In this document: in pieces, positions 44,175-53,482 of the stretch | Numbering within the stretch: position 1 is the stretch's first letter | Layout of the letters: each line of letters starts with the position of its first letter | DNA from: Streptomyces fuscichromogenes | Lineage (GTDB): Bacteria; Actinomycetota; Actinomycetes; Streptomycetales; Streptomycetaceae | Direction of reading: 5' to 3' | Length of the DNA stretch: 64,000 nucleotides | Assembly (NCBI RefSeq): GCF_014645815.1 | Contig: NZ_BMML01000002.1 | Coordinates: forward strand, 1 to 64,000 | Program-made: the position numbers and the translations under genes | Notes under the pieces: generated by a model | The model's database searches: none | Told to the model about the DNA's origin: nothing | The model's input: the letters and a program-made list of their open reading frames with translations, nothing else

Positions 44175-44507
44175 GTGGCGGAGACGTCGGACACCAGAAC
44201 CCCGGCGCAGATCGAGGCGGACATCAAGCGCCGCCGCGAGGTGCTGGCCGAGACGCTGGACGAGATCGGGGTGCGAGTGCATCCGAAGACCATCGTCGGC
44301 GACGCGAAGGCCAAGGTCGCGGCCAACGTCGATCACACGCTCGGGAGGGCCTACGTCCAGGTCAACCGGGTCGTGAGTGAGGTGCGGGCGCAGTTCGTGG
44401 ACGAGGAGGGCGCACCCCGGCTGGAGCGGGTGGTGCCGGTCGCCCTCGTCGCCGTGGGGGTCGTCGGGCTGCTGGTCTTCAGCGGTACCCGGCGACGCAA
44501 GAGCTGA
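44175..44507 (+). CDS. DUF3618 membrane protein
   Basis: Protein of 110 residues. The N-terminal DUF3618 helix (RTPAQIEADIKRRREVLAET then LDEIGVRVHPKT) is followed by a linker and one C-terminal membrane helix (VVPVALVAVGVVGLLVF) ending in basic residues. GTG 44175 has GGAGGG 6 nt upstream; an ATG at 44106 is possible but poorly supported. The function is unknown. Divergent from bcp. Confidence 0.82.
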   Translation: MAETSDTRTPAQIEADIKRRREVLAETLDEIGVRVHPKTIVGDAKAKVAANVDHTLGRAYVQVNRVVSEVRAQFVDEEGAPRLERVVPVALVAVGVVGLLVFSGTRRRKS

Positions 44508-44518
44508 CCAGAGGCAGG

Positions 44519-44524
44519 TAGGTT
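44519..44524 (+). promoter_or_regulatory. -10 box, leaderless GroES-like gene
   Basis: TAGGTT ends 7 nt before GTG 44532; no ribosome site. Confidence 0.6.
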
Positions 44525-44531
44525 CACAGGC

Positions 44532-44888
44532 GTGAGCGCCAAGAGAGACGAGCAGAGCAGCCGGCACGACAAGCTGCCGATCCGGATGCTGCACGACCGG
44601 GTCCTGGTCAAGCAGGACACCGGTGAGGGTGAGCGACGGTCGGGCGGGGGCATCCTGATTCCCGCCACGGCGGCCGTCGGGCGCCGGCTGGCCTGGGCCG
44701 AGGTGGTCGCGGTCGGGCAGAACGTACGGACGGTGGAGCCCGGCGACCGGGTGCTGTACGACCCGGAGGACCGTGCCGAGGTCGAGGTGCGCGGGGTCGC
44801 GTACGTGCTGATGCGGGAGCGCGACCTGCACGCGGTGGCCGCGGACCGCTTCGAGGGCTCGGAGGACTCGACCGGCCTGTATCTGTGA
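44532..44888 (+). CDS. GroES-like (Cpn10-fold) protein
   Basis: Protein of 118 residues. A 15-residue polar N-terminal extension leads into the Cpn10 barrel: IRMLHDRVLVKQDTGEGERR, a mobile-loop-like SGGGILIPATA, EVVAVGQNV, VEPGDRVLYDP, and VRGVAYVLMRERDLHAV. No groEL is adjacent, and the C-terminus carries an extra acidic tail. It may be a divergent co-chaperonin or an adaptor that has lost GroEL binding. A 19-bp terminator follows. Confidence 0.85.
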   Translation: MSAKRDEQSSRHDKLPIRMLHDRVLVKQDTGEGERRSGGGILIPATAAVGRRLAWAEVVAVGQNVRTVEPGDRVLYDPEDRAEVEVRGVAYVLMRERDLHAVAADRFEGSEDSTGLYL

Positions 44889-44896
44889 CGCGGAGA

Positions 44897-44938
44897 GCCG
44901 AAGGGGCCTGGTGACCGTGGTCACCAGGCCCCTTCGGC
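44897..44938. terminator. Very strong bidirectional terminator
   Basis: A 19-bp perfect stem: GCCGAAGGGGCCTGGTGAC, loop CGTG, then the exact complement. It lies between the GroES-like gene and the convergent penicillin-binding protein gene. Confidence 0.92.
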
Positions 44939-44957
44939 GTGCCGGGGCGACCAGCGG

Positions 44958-47765
44958 TCATTGAACGAACCCGAACCCGCCTCCGTCGCCCGCTGTCGTG
45001 CCGGTGGTGGTGCCGCTGTCGGTGCCGGTCGTCGTCCCCGTACTGGTGCCCGCGGTCGTGGTTCCGGTGGAGGTGCCGGAGTCCGTGCCCGAGGTCGTCG
45101 TGCCCGTGCTGGTGCCCGAGGTGGTGGTACCGGACGTGGTGGTGCCGTCGGTGGTGGAGCCGTCCGTCGTGGTGCCGTCGGTGGTGGAGCCGGTGGTGCC
45201 GTCGGTGGTGGAGCCGTCCGTGGTGCCGCCGTTGCCGGTGCCGCCGCCGGTGGTGCCGCCGTTGTCCTGGCCCTGGTCCGTGGTGCCGCCGGTGCCCGGG
45301 GTGGCCGAGGCCTGGGTGCCCGGGGCCACGGTCTCGGCGCCGGCCTGGAGGTCCAGGTCGAACTCGGAGGCCGTGGTGCCCTTCAGGGCCGCCTTGGTGT
45401 ACTCCGCCCAGATCTCCGTCGGAGCCCCGCCGCCGTTGATCCGGGGGAGCCCGAGCGCGCCGTACAGCGACTTGTGCGCGGCCGTGACCGGGTCCTGGCC
45501 CATCACGGAGACGACGGTGGCGAGGTCCGGGGTGTAGCCCGCGAACCAGGCGGCGGTGTCCTCCTCGGCGGTGCCGGTCTTGCCGGCGGCCGGGCGGCCG
45601 GCGGCCTGGGCGGCGGTGGCGGTGCCGTTGTCGACCACGCTCTGCAGGATCGAGGTCGTGGTGTCGGCGGCCTGCCGGCTGACGGCCTGCTTGGTCGCCG
45701 CGTCCGGCAGCCTGATCTCCTGCGTGCCGTCCCGGGTGACCTTGTCGACCATCGTGTACGTGCCGTGCTTGCCGTGGTTGGCGAGCGTGGCGTACGCCTC
45801 CGCCATGTCCAGGACGCTGGCGGTGGCGGTGCCGAGGGCGATGGACGGGTACGGCTGGAGGTCCTTGGTGTCGGAGGGGATGCCCAGGTCGACGGCGGTC
45901 TGCTTGACCTTGGAGGGGCCGACGTCGACGGCCATCTGCGCGTACACCGAGTTCACGGAGAGGTCGGTGGCCTTGCGGACGGTGATCTTGCCGTACGACT
46001 TCTCGTCCTCGTTCTCCGGTGCGTAGGCGCCGCCGGGCCAGCCCTGGACGGCGCGCTTGTTGGTGCCGTCGTAGTAGGTGTTCGGGGTGATGGTCTGGCC
46101 GGACTGGGTGGTGGAGCCGTTGTCGACGGCGGAGGCGAACACGAACGGCTTGAAGGTGGAGCCGACCTGGAAGTCGCCGCGGGTCGCGCCGTTGGTGTAC
46201 TGCTTCACGTAGTCGATGCCGCCGTACATGGCGACGACCTTGCCGGTCTTCGGGTCGACGGAGGCGCCGCCGGCCCGCACGTAGGTGTCGACCTTGTTCT
46301 TCTTGTTCAGCTGGGAGATCAGCTTGTCGTCGACCGCCTTCACGAAGGCGTTCTGCCGGGACTTCTGCAGCGTGGTGGTGATGCGGTAGCCGCCGGCCTC
46401 CAGGGCGTCCGAGTCGACGATCTTGTTCTTGATCAGGTAGTCGTTGACGGCGTTGACGATGTAGCCGCGCTGCCCGGACATGCCGGTGGAGACGGTCTGC
46501 TCCTTGGGCATCGGGAACTTCATGCCGGCCCGCTTCGCGTCGGTGAGCCAGCCCTTCTTGACCATGCCGTCCAGGACGTAGTTCCAGCGGGCGACGGCCG
46601 CGGCCTTGTTCTCGGGATGGGCGACGACGTCGTACTCGCTGGGCGCGTTCACGAGCGCGGCGAGGTAGGCGGCGCGGGCCGGGTCGAGGTCGGTGGCGTC
46701 CATGCCGTAGTAGGCCTGGGCGGCGGCCTGGATGCCGTAGGCGTTGCGGCCGAAGTAGCTGGTGTTGAGGTAGCCCTCCAGGATCTTGTCCTTGGACTCC
46801 GTGCGGTCCAGCTTGATCGCGATGAAGAACTCCTTCACCTTGCGGGTGACGGTCTGCTCCTGGGCGAGGTAGTAGTTCTTCACGTACTGCTGGGTGATCG
46901 TCGAGCCGGACTGGGTGCCCTTGCCGGTCGCGGTGTTCCAGCCGGCCCGCAGCATCGCCTTGGGGTCGATGGCGGACTCGTTGTAGAACTCGCGGTCCTC
47001 GGCGGCGAGCACGGCGTGCTGGGCGTCCGCGGAGACCTGGGCGAGGGTCACGTTCTCCCGGTTGACCTCGCCGTCGCGGGCGAGCTGGGAGCCGTCGGCG
47101 TACAGGTACACGTTGGACTGCTTGGTGGCGAACGCGTTGGCCGCCGGGATCTTCACCATCGAGTAGCCGACGAAGAACAGGCCGACCAGCAGCAGGGTCC
47201 CGAGCACGAAGGCGCCGAGCACCATCCGCCAGGTCGGGAGGATCCGCCGCCATCCGGTCCGCTTGGGCCGCTTCATCTTCTTCCCGCCCCCGTTCGTCGG
47301 CACGTCGGCCGCGGGCGGTTCCGCCCCGGGCGCCGTGGGCGCGAGGGGAGCGGTGACCGCGGTGGCCGCCGCGGCCGCGGCGGCCACCCCGGGCGTCTTT
47401 GCCTTCGGGATCCTGACCGCCGCGAGCTGCCGTGTCTGCGTGTCCTGTGCGTCCTGCCGGTTCTCGGTCGCCGCGGGCGGGCGCGCCTTCGGCACCGTGA
47501 CCGCCGTGAGCTGCCGTGTGTGGGTGTCCTCGGCCGCCGCCTTCGGCGGTGCGGTCTTCTTCTCGCCCGTCCTCTCGTCGCCCGGCTTCCCGCCCGCCGG
47601 CGGCTGCTCCGTCCGCGCCGTCGGCCCGGCCGCCGCGGGCGGCTCCGGCTGCTTCGCCTCGGCCGCCGGCTGCGGCGGGTTCTTCTTCTCCTCGGCCGCA
47701 GTCGGCGGCTCCGTCGGGCCTCCGCCGCCCTGGTTCGGATGTTGCGGCTGCGGCTCGTCGCTCAT
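44958..47765 (-). CDS. Class A penicillin-binding protein
   Basis: Bifunctional peptidoglycan synthase of about 935 residues. It has a long cytoplasmic Pro/Glu/Ala-rich N-terminus and a membrane helix (MVLGAFVLGTLLLVGLFFVG). The GT51 transglycosylase follows (AVLAAEDREFYNESAID, GSTITQQYVKNYYL), then the transpeptidase with nucleophile Ser about 536 in VGSTFKPFVFAS, SVN in DLSVNSVYAQ, and KTG in AGKTGTAEED. The outside tail (about the last 100 residues) is a Thr/Gly/Ser low-complexity repeat. ATG 47765 (AGGAG 12 nt upstream) is preferred; ATG 47798 or the longer frame to 47891 are alternatives. Similar to S. coelicolor SCO2897 by position. Confidence 0.93.
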   Translation of the reverse strand: MSDEPQPQHPNQGGGGPTEPPTAAEEKKNPPQPAAEAKQPEPPAAAGPTARTEQPPAGGKPGDERTGEKKTAPPKAAAEDTHTRQLTAVTVPKARPPAATENRQDAQDTQTRQLAAVRIPKAKTPGVAAAAAAATAVTAPLAPTAPGAEPPAADVPTNGGGKKMKRPKRTGWRRILPTWRMVLGAFVLGTLLLVGLFFVGYSMVKIPAANAFATKQSNVYLYADGSQLARDGEVNRENVTLAQVSADAQHAVLAAEDREFYNESAIDPKAMLRAGWNTATGKGTQSGSTITQQYVKNYYLAQEQTVTRKVKEFFIAIKLDRTESKDKILEGYLNTSYFGRNAYGIQAAAQAYYGMDATDLDPARAAYLAALVNAPSEYDVVAHPENKAAAVARWNYVLDGMVKKGWLTDAKRAGMKFPMPKEQTVSTGMSGQRGYIVNAVNDYLIKNKIVDSDALEAGGYRITTTLQKSRQNAFVKAVDDKLISQLNKKNKVDTYVRAGGASVDPKTGKVVAMYGGIDYVKQYTNGATRGDFQVGSTFKPFVFASAVDNGSTTQSGQTITPNTYYDGTNKRAVQGWPGGAYAPENEDEKSYGKITVRKATDLSVNSVYAQMAVDVGPSKVKQTAVDLGIPSDTKDLQPYPSIALGTATASVLDMAEAYATLANHGKHGTYTMVDKVTRDGTQEIRLPDAATKQAVSRQAADTTTSILQSVVDNGTATAAQAAGRPAAGKTGTAEEDTAAWFAGYTPDLATVVSVMGQDPVTAAHKSLYGALGLPRINGGGAPTEIWAEYTKAALKGTTASEFDLDLQAGAETVAPGTQASATPGTGGTTDQGQDNGGTTGGGTGNGGTTDGSTTDGTTGSTTDGTTTDGSTTDGTTTSGTTTSGTSTGTTTSGTDSGTSTGTTTAGTSTGTTTGTDSGTTTGTTAGDGGGFGFVQ

Positions 47766-47971
47766 GTCGTGCACGGACTCCTGTTTCGCGTCGTACATTT
47801 GTTCCCGTACGACCTCGTACGCTTCTGCGCTCCCTGTTGAAGACTCTCGCACCGCGCGTTCCGTTCCCGGATTCCGGCACGCTTCGGTCACGGAAATTGC
47901 GTGGCCTGCGATGTCGTCCGCGCAGTAGGCTCCTGCGCTTCGGTGTCGGGCGGTCCGGGAGGTCGGTTGGC

Positions 47972-48772
47972 GTGGGCGTGGGGCGGTTGTACACGGCCGT
48001 CGCGGCGGGGGGTTTCCGACGGTACGCGACGTATCGGGCGGCCACCGCGGCCGGGGTGTTCACCAATACGGCCTTCGGGATCATCCTCGTCTACACGTAT
48101 CTGGCGCTGTGGGACGAGAAACCGCACCTCGGGGGCTACGACCAGGCGCAGGCGGTGACCTACGTATGGCTCGGGCAGTGTCTTTTCGCCACCCTCGCGA
48201 TCTCGGGCGGGGGCGTGGAAAAAGACCTGATGGAGCGTATCCGAACGGGCGCGATCGCGATCGACCTGTACCGTCCGGCCGATCTTCAACTGTGGTGGTT
48301 GTCGACCGATCTGGGTCGTTCGCTGTTCCAGCTGCTGGGACGGGGGGTGATCCCCTTCCTCGTCGGCGCGGTGTTCTTCCCGATGGCGCTGCCCGTGGAC
48401 GCCGGCACCTGGGCCGCCTTCCTGGTGGCGCTGCTGCTCGCGATGCTCGTCAGCTTCGGCATCCGCTACCTGCTCGCGCTGAGCGTGTTCTGGCTGCTGG
48501 ACGGCATGGGCGTCAGCCAGGTCCTGGCGATCACGGGGATCTTCTTCTCGGGCATGTCCCTGCCGCTGAACGTCTTCCCGGGCGCCTTCGGCGAGGTCGT
48601 CCGCTTCCTGCCGTGGGCGGCGCAGCTCCAGGTCCCGGCGGACGTGCTGCTGGGGGAGACCGGTCTGACACGGGCGTTCGCCTTCCAGGCGGCGTGGGCG
48701 GCGGCGCTGCTCACGGCGGGGCGGCTGCTCCAGTCGGCGGCGACCCGCAGGGTGGTGGTGCAGGGTGGGTGA
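47972..48772 (+). CDS. ABC-2 exporter permease, first subunit
   Basis: Membrane protein of 266 residues with six predicted helices. It contains YATYRAATAAGVFTNTAFG near the N-terminus and GGVEKDLMERIRTGAIAIDL. This resembles the ABC2_membrane_6 family (DUF990-like pairs). GTG 47972 has GGGAGG 9 nt upstream. It overlaps the next permease by 8 nt, and the ATPase follows, forming a complete heterodimeric exporter. The substrate is unknown. Confidence 0.87.
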   Translation: MGVGRLYTAVAAGGFRRYATYRAATAAGVFTNTAFGIILVYTYLALWDEKPHLGGYDQAQAVTYVWLGQCLFATLAISGGGVEKDLMERIRTGAIAIDLYRPADLQLWWLSTDLGRSLFQLLGRGVIPFLVGAVFFPMALPVDAGTWAAFLVALLLAMLVSFGIRYLLALSVFWLLDGMGVSQVLAITGIFFSGMSLPLNVFPGAFGEVVRFLPWAAQLQVPADVLLGETGLTRAFAFQAAWAAALLTAGRLLQSAATRRVVVQGG

Positions 48773-49580
48773 GCGTGCCCGGGAGGGGCTGCGGGCGTAC
48801 CGGCTGATCGCCGCGATGTGGATGCGCTCCACGATGATGTACCGGACCTCCTTCGCCCTCACGATGGCCGGGAACCTGCTGGTGACCGGGCTGGACTTCG
48901 CCACGATCCTGCTGATGTTCTCGCGGGTCGACTCGCTCGGCGGCTGGTCGCTGCCCGAGGTCGCCTTCCTGTACGGCCTGTCGGCGACCGCGTTCGGCTT
49001 CGCCGACCTGGTGCTGGGCTCGATGGACGTGCTGGGCACCCGGATCCGCGACGGTTCCTTCGACATGCTGCTGGTCCGGCCCGCTCCGGTGCTCGCCCAG
49101 ATCGGCGCGGACCACTTCGCGCTGCGCCGCCTCGGCCGCGTCGTCCAGGGCGCGGTGGTGCTGGGCTGGGCGCTGGTATCCGCCGGTATCGACTGGACAC
49201 CGGCGAAGGTGCTGCTGGTCCCGCTGATGCTGGGCGCCGGCGCGGCGATCTTCTGCGCGCTGTTCGTGGCGGGCGCCGCCTTCCAGTTCCTGGCGCAGGA
49301 CGCGGCGGAGGTGCAGAACTCGTTCACGTACGGCGGTACGACGCTGCTCCAGTACCCGCCGACGGTGTTCGGGAAGGACTTCGTGCGCGGGGTGACGTTC
49401 CTGCTGCCGCTGGCCTTCGTCAACTGGGTGCCGGCCGCGTACGTGCTGGGGCGGCCGTATCCGCTGCGGCTGCCGGCGTGGGCGGCGTGGTCGCCGCCGC
49501 TGGTGGCGGTGGTGTGCTGCGCGCTGGCGGGTCTGGCCTGGCGGGCGGGCCTCAGGGCGTACCGGAGCACGGGCAGCTGA
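48765..49580 (+). CDS. ABC-2 exporter permease, second subunit
   Basis: Membrane protein of 271 residues with six predicted helices, a paralogue-like partner of the first permease: WMRSTMMYRTSFALTMAG near the N-terminus and GTRIRDGSFDMLLVRPAPVL in the cytoplasmic loop, the counterpart of RIRTGAIAIDLYRPADLQ. GTG 48765 lies inside the end of the preceding gene, indicating coupled translation. Confidence 0.87.
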   Translation: MGERAREGLRAYRLIAAMWMRSTMMYRTSFALTMAGNLLVTGLDFATILLMFSRVDSLGGWSLPEVAFLYGLSATAFGFADLVLGSMDVLGTRIRDGSFDMLLVRPAPVLAQIGADHFALRRLGRVVQGAVVLGWALVSAGIDWTPAKVLLVPLMLGAGAAIFCALFVAGAAFQFLAQDAAEVQNSFTYGGTTLLQYPPTVFGKDFVRGVTFLLPLAFVNWVPAAYVLGRPYPLRLPAWAAWSPPLVAVVCCALAGLAWRAGLRAYRSTGS

Positions 49581-49610
49581 TCCATGACCGGAGCGAGAGG
49601 AGGAGATCCG

Positions 49611-50651
49611 ATGTCGGACACGTCCGACGGGACCGGCAGGGCGTCCCACCCGGCAGGCGAGGTGTTCATCGAGGTCGACGAGGTGGAGAAGGTCTTCGAG
49701 GTCCGCAGGAAGACCGGGTTCCTGAAACGGGAACGCCGGCAGGTGCGGGCGGTCGACGCGCTCTCCTTCACGGTGGCGCGCGGCGAGATGGTCGGTTACA
49801 TCGGCCCGAACGGCGCCGGGAAGTCGACCACGATCAAGATGCTGACGGGCATCCTGACCCCGAGCGGCGGCCGGCTCCGGGTGGCCGGCATCGACCCGGC
49901 CCGCGAGCGCACCCGGCTGGCCCACCGCATCGGCGTGGTCTTCGGCCAGCGCACCACCCTGTGGTGGGACCTCCCGCTGATCGACTCCTACCGCCTGACA
50001 CACCGCATGTACCGCATCCCGGACGCGCGTTACCGGGAGAACCTCGACCGCCTGGTCGAACTCCTCTCCCTGGAGAGCCTCCTGGACGTCCCGGTACGCC
50101 AGCTCTCCCTCGGCCAGCGGATGCGCGGCGACATCGTGGCCGCGCTGCTGCACGACCCGGACGTGCTGTACCTGGACGAGCCGACGATCGGCCTGGACGT
50201 GATCTCGAAGGCGAAGGTCCGCGACTTCCTGCGCGAACTGAACACCGAACGCGGCACCACGGTCCTGCTCACCACCCACGACCTCCAGGACATCGAGCAG
50301 CTCTGCTCCCGCGTGATGGTCATCGACCACGGGCGGCTGGTGTACGACGGTCCGCTCGCCGGCCTGCACGAGGTGGGGGAGAGCGAGCGGACCCTCGTGG
50401 TCGACCTGGAGCGGGAGCTGCCGCCGATCGACATGGGCGCGTCGGCGCGGGTGGTGAAGGTGGAGGGCCCCAGGCAGTGGCTGGCGTTCCCGGCGTCGGA
50501 GTCGGCGGCGCCGCTGGTCGCCCGGATCGCGGCGGAGTACCCGCTGCTGGACCTGTCGGTCCGGGAGCCGGACATCGAGACGGTGATCGCGGCCATGCTG
50601 TATCCGACGGGGGACACCCCCAGGCCCCCGTCGGAGCGGACGACGGCGTAG
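49611..50651 (+). CDS. ABC-2 exporter ATPase
   Basis: Nucleotide-binding subunit of 346 residues. Walker A GPNGAGKST, Q-loop VFGQRTTLWWDLP, ABC signature LSLGQRMRGDIV, Walker B VLYLDEPTIGLD, switch His in LLTTHDLQDIEQ. A C-terminal extension (about 240-346) is typical of ABC-2 exporter ATPases. ATG 49611 was chosen for GGAGGA 6 nt upstream over ATG 49584. Last gene of the three-gene operon 47972-50651. Confidence 0.93.
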   Translation: MSDTSDGTGRASHPAGEVFIEVDEVEKVFEVRRKTGFLKRERRQVRAVDALSFTVARGEMVGYIGPNGAGKSTTIKMLTGILTPSGGRLRVAGIDPARERTRLAHRIGVVFGQRTTLWWDLPLIDSYRLTHRMYRIPDARYRENLDRLVELLSLESLLDVPVRQLSLGQRMRGDIVAALLHDPDVLYLDEPTIGLDVISKAKVRDFLRELNTERGTTVLLTTHDLQDIEQLCSRVMVIDHGRLVYDGPLAGLHEVGESERTLVVDLERELPPIDMGASARVVKVEGPRQWLAFPASESAAPLVARIAAEYPLLDLSVREPDIETVIAAMLYPTGDTPRPPSERTTA

Positions 50652-50671
50652 TCCGCCGCGCCGGGAACTCG

Positions 50672-50677
50672 TACGCT
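50672..50677 (+). promoter_or_regulatory. -10 box, leaderless DUF1707 gene
   Basis: TACGCT ends 7 nt before ATG 50685; no ribosome site. Confidence 0.6.
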
Positions 50678-50684
50678 GCACTCT

Positions 50685-51458
50685 ATGACCGACGATGCCC
50701 CGGAGCTGCGTGCCGCCGACGCCGATCGTGAACGAGTCGCCGAGATCCTCAGGGACGCCCTCGCGGAGGGGCGGCTCGACATGGCGGAGTTCGAGGAGCG
50801 GCTGGAGGCGACGTACCAGGCCCGTACGTACGGTGAGTTGACACCCATCACGAGGGACCTGCCCGCGGCGGGCACGTCACCGGCCGTATCGCTCACGAAA
50901 CCCCCTGTCCGGGACGGAAGTTGGGGCAGCAGGATCGTCGGCGGCGAGGGCACGTCCTCCTGGGCCGTGGCGATCATGTCCGGCTTCCAGCGCAAGGGCC
51001 GCTGGACGGTGCCCCGGCGCTTCGACTCCTTCGCGTTCTGGGGCGGCGGCGAGATCGACCTGCGCGAGGCGGACTTCGCGGCCGGCGAGGTCGTGATCAA
51101 CTGCGTCGCGGTCATGGGCGGGATCAGCGTGATCGTGCCGCCGGGCGTCGAGGTGGTGATGCGCGGCATCGGCATCATGGGCGGCTTCGACGAACGCGAG
51201 CACGACATGTCGCCGGACCCGGGTGCGCCGAGGGTGATCGTGACGGGCTTCGCGTTCTGGGGCGGGGTCGAGGTGGCCCACAAGGTGACGAAGGCGGAAC
51301 GCCAACGCCTCAAGGAGGAACGCCGCCAGGAGGGCCTCGACCGCAGATCGGCCCGCCACGAACTCCACGAGTCCCGCCACGAGTGGCACCAGCAGCGCAG
51401 AGAACACCGCGAGGAACGCCGCGAGAACCGGGACCGCCGACGCCGCGGGGACCACTGA
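50685..51458 (+). CDS. DUF1707 protein with LiaF-like C-terminal domain
   Basis: Protein of 257 residues. The N-terminal DUF1707 (LRAADADRERVAEILRDALA then EGRLDMAEFEERLEATYQAR) is followed by a beta-helix-like segment resembling the cell-wall-stress LiaF/YvqF C-terminal domain (FDSFAFWGGGEIDLREADF, VIVTGFAFWGGVEV). A highly charged C-terminal helix (residues about 205-257, rich in Arg, His and Glu) is unusual and could bind nucleic acid or membrane. No signal peptide or membrane helix. A role in envelope stress sensing is plausible only by analogy. Confidence 0.83.
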   Translation: MTDDAPELRAADADRERVAEILRDALAEGRLDMAEFEERLEATYQARTYGELTPITRDLPAAGTSPAVSLTKPPVRDGSWGSRIVGGEGTSSWAVAIMSGFQRKGRWTVPRRFDSFAFWGGGEIDLREADFAAGEVVINCVAVMGGISVIVPPGVEVVMRGIGIMGGFDEREHDMSPDPGAPRVIVTGFAFWGGVEVAHKVTKAERQRLKEERRQEGLDRRSARHELHESRHEWHQQRREHREERRENRDRRRRGDH

Positions 51459-51609
51459 GAGAAACCGACCGGCCGGACCTGGAACGGGTTCCTGAGCTCC
51501 GCCGGGCGATCCGGGTACTCCCTCGGCCCTGCCGTCCCGGACACCGGCGTGCGCCGGTCCGTGACGCCGTCCGGCGTCAAGCGTCCCGTCACTGTGGCGC
51601 CATGGCAGA

Positions 51610-53193
51610 GTGACCGTCGTGCACACGTCGAAGCGCGTCACCACCAGGTTTCACCGCATACCGGGCAGAGGTGCCTCGCGTCCGGTCCGGTCCTTCCAGG
51701 TGGTGGTCGCGATGGTGGTCCTCGTCCTCGGCGTGCCGGCGGGGCTCCTCGGCTGCTCGGCCTTGTCGGGCACCTCCCGTCCCGAGCTCGATGTGCCCTT
51801 CGTCTTCTATGTCTCGCGTGGTCCCGAGGGTGACCCGGAATCGAGGTTCGGCATCCGGGAGCAGTCCGGGGAGCAGGGATCGGGCCGTTACACGGTCGCC
51901 TTCGACGCGACGGACCTCAGGGGCGTCGCGGTACTGAAAACGGGTCAGGACGACTGCCCGGTCCGGCTGCCCACCTTCCGCTGCGGTGGCGAACTGGTCG
52001 ATCGCCGGCACGGCGGGAGCGGGCAGTCCTTCCGCGTGAGTCCCGCGGACGGGGCCGAGGCGGGCGACTCGGCGGTGCTGCGTTACCGGTTGACCTCGCC
52101 GGGCCTGCCGAGCGTCACGGCGAGCACCCGCATCGTCATCGGCAAGCCGGCGCTGGCCGTCGAGACACGGGCGGACCGGGTCGGCGTGACGCCGGGCGGA
52201 CGGGTCGCCGTCTCGCTGACCCTGCGCAACACCGGGGACGTCCCCGCTCGCGGAGTCTCCCTCTTCATCAGTACCCGCGACGGTCTGCGGATGGCGGGCA
52301 AGCACCGCAACTGCCGTTATCGCGGCACCACATCGGCCTGGTGCCGACTGCCCGCCGACGATGTCGTCATCCCGCCCGGAGCGTCCTACCACCTCGCCGC
52401 TCCCGAGGCTTTCACGCTCGCCGACGACGCCACCTACCCGACCGTCACCTTCGAGGCCGCCGGGCTCGGGGCGGACTACGTCCCGCCGGAGGAGACGGCC
52501 TCGCAGTACGCGTCCGGACAGGGATCCGCACTCCGCTACCTCCCCGGGGCCGGCCAGGACGACGGCAAGGACGCGGGAGCGCCGCACGCGACGGGCGAGA
52601 GCGCGGCGCACCTCCAGCTCGCCGTGCGCAGCACCAGCGACCTGGTCGCGCTCGCCGGCACCGCGAGGGGGCCCGTCGGCAGCCGGGCGGACGTGCGGGT
52701 CGGCGTCCGCAACGACGGCCCAGGCGCGCTTCCGGCCAAGGTCAGGGTCGAGTTCACGGTTCCGGCGGGCACCACCGTCGTGTCGTCGCCGTACGACCCC
52801 GAGCGGGACGAGGAGGTGATCGACCAGGTCTGCCGAGCCCTCGCCGCCGACGGCTCGCCCCTGGCCGAGGCGTCCGTGAGGCAGCCGAGCGCCCGCCGGT
52901 ACGTGTGTACAGCACAGGCGGGGAAGGCGGGAGCCACCACGACCTTCCCCTTCACCCTCCGCATCGACAAGGAGACGGCGCATCGTGGCGGGCGGGTCAC
53001 CGTCGCCGACGGCGACAGCCACCACCCGAGCAACGACCCGAAGACCGCCAACGACAGCGCCGATGTCGCGGTGTCCGTGTGGCCGGGCCCGGCCTGGGCC
53101 ACTCCTGGCCTCTGGGCGACTGCCGGGATCGCCCTCGGAGTGTTCGTCCTCGTCGGGGCTCTGGCGACCTGGAGGCGCCGGCGCGCACGCTGA
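51610..53193 (+). CDS. Surface protein with DUF11/CARDB-like beta-sandwich domains
   Basis: Exported protein of 527 residues. N-terminal hydrophobic segment (VVVAMVVLVLGVPAGLLGC, about residues 31-49), then extracellular beta-sandwich repeats: ALAVETRADRVGVTPGGRVA then VSLTLRNTGD (about 176-206), and DVRVGVRNDGPGALPAKVRV (about 358-377), typical of DUF11/CARDB modules. A C-terminal membrane helix (LWATAGIALGVFVLVGALAT) and basic tail follow. LLGC could be a lipobox, but dual anchoring with a C-terminal helix would be odd. GTG 51610 or 51619 start, no Shine-Dalgarno. Role unknown; likely adhesion or structure. Confidence 0.75.
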   Translation: MTVVHTSKRVTTRFHRIPGRGASRPVRSFQVVVAMVVLVLGVPAGLLGCSALSGTSRPELDVPFVFYVSRGPEGDPESRFGIREQSGEQGSGRYTVAFDATDLRGVAVLKTGQDDCPVRLPTFRCGGELVDRRHGGSGQSFRVSPADGAEAGDSAVLRYRLTSPGLPSVTASTRIVIGKPALAVETRADRVGVTPGGRVAVSLTLRNTGDVPARGVSLFISTRDGLRMAGKHRNCRYRGTTSAWCRLPADDVVIPPGASYHLAAPEAFTLADDATYPTVTFEAAGLGADYVPPEETASQYASGQGSALRYLPGAGQDDGKDAGAPHATGESAAHLQLAVRSTSDLVALAGTARGPVGSRADVRVGVRNDGPGALPAKVRVEFTVPAGTTVVSSPYDPERDEEVIDQVCRALAADGSPLAEASVRQPSARRYVCTAQAGKAGATTTFPFTLRIDKETAHRGGRVTVADGDSHHPSNDPKTANDSADVAVSVWPGPAWATPGLWATAGIALGVFVLVGALATWRRRRAR

Positions 53194-53482
53194 GCCCGAC
53201 CGCATCGCCTCGGGAGTGACCCGCAGCCGCCGTGGCACCTCCGTGATCGAGCGCCCGTCAGCGCACACCGGCACGATCCGCGATCTCCGGGTCAGCGCCC
53301 GGCCCGCCGCGCGTCGACGCACCCGGTCTTCCGGTACGGCCCGCCGGGCGTCGGTCACCGGCAACGGCGGAATCCTCGGACCCGGAGGGGGAACTCTTCG
53401 TTCGTTCCGGGAGTAGGTCAGGTGGGGACAATGGGTGCGGGATCACCGTGAGGGTGGTCCCGGGTGCGAACGGGTGGAGCAG

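Noticed and set aside
44608..48084. Very long open frames opposite or offset from the PBP gene (1158 and 959 codons)
   Set aside because: They are low-complexity Arg/Gly/Ala/Pro translations typical of high-GC antisense frames, with no domains.
53194..53482. Possible gene between the DUF11-like and DUF445 genes
   Set aside because: Open frames exist on both strands but none has a start with a ribosome site or a recognisable product.
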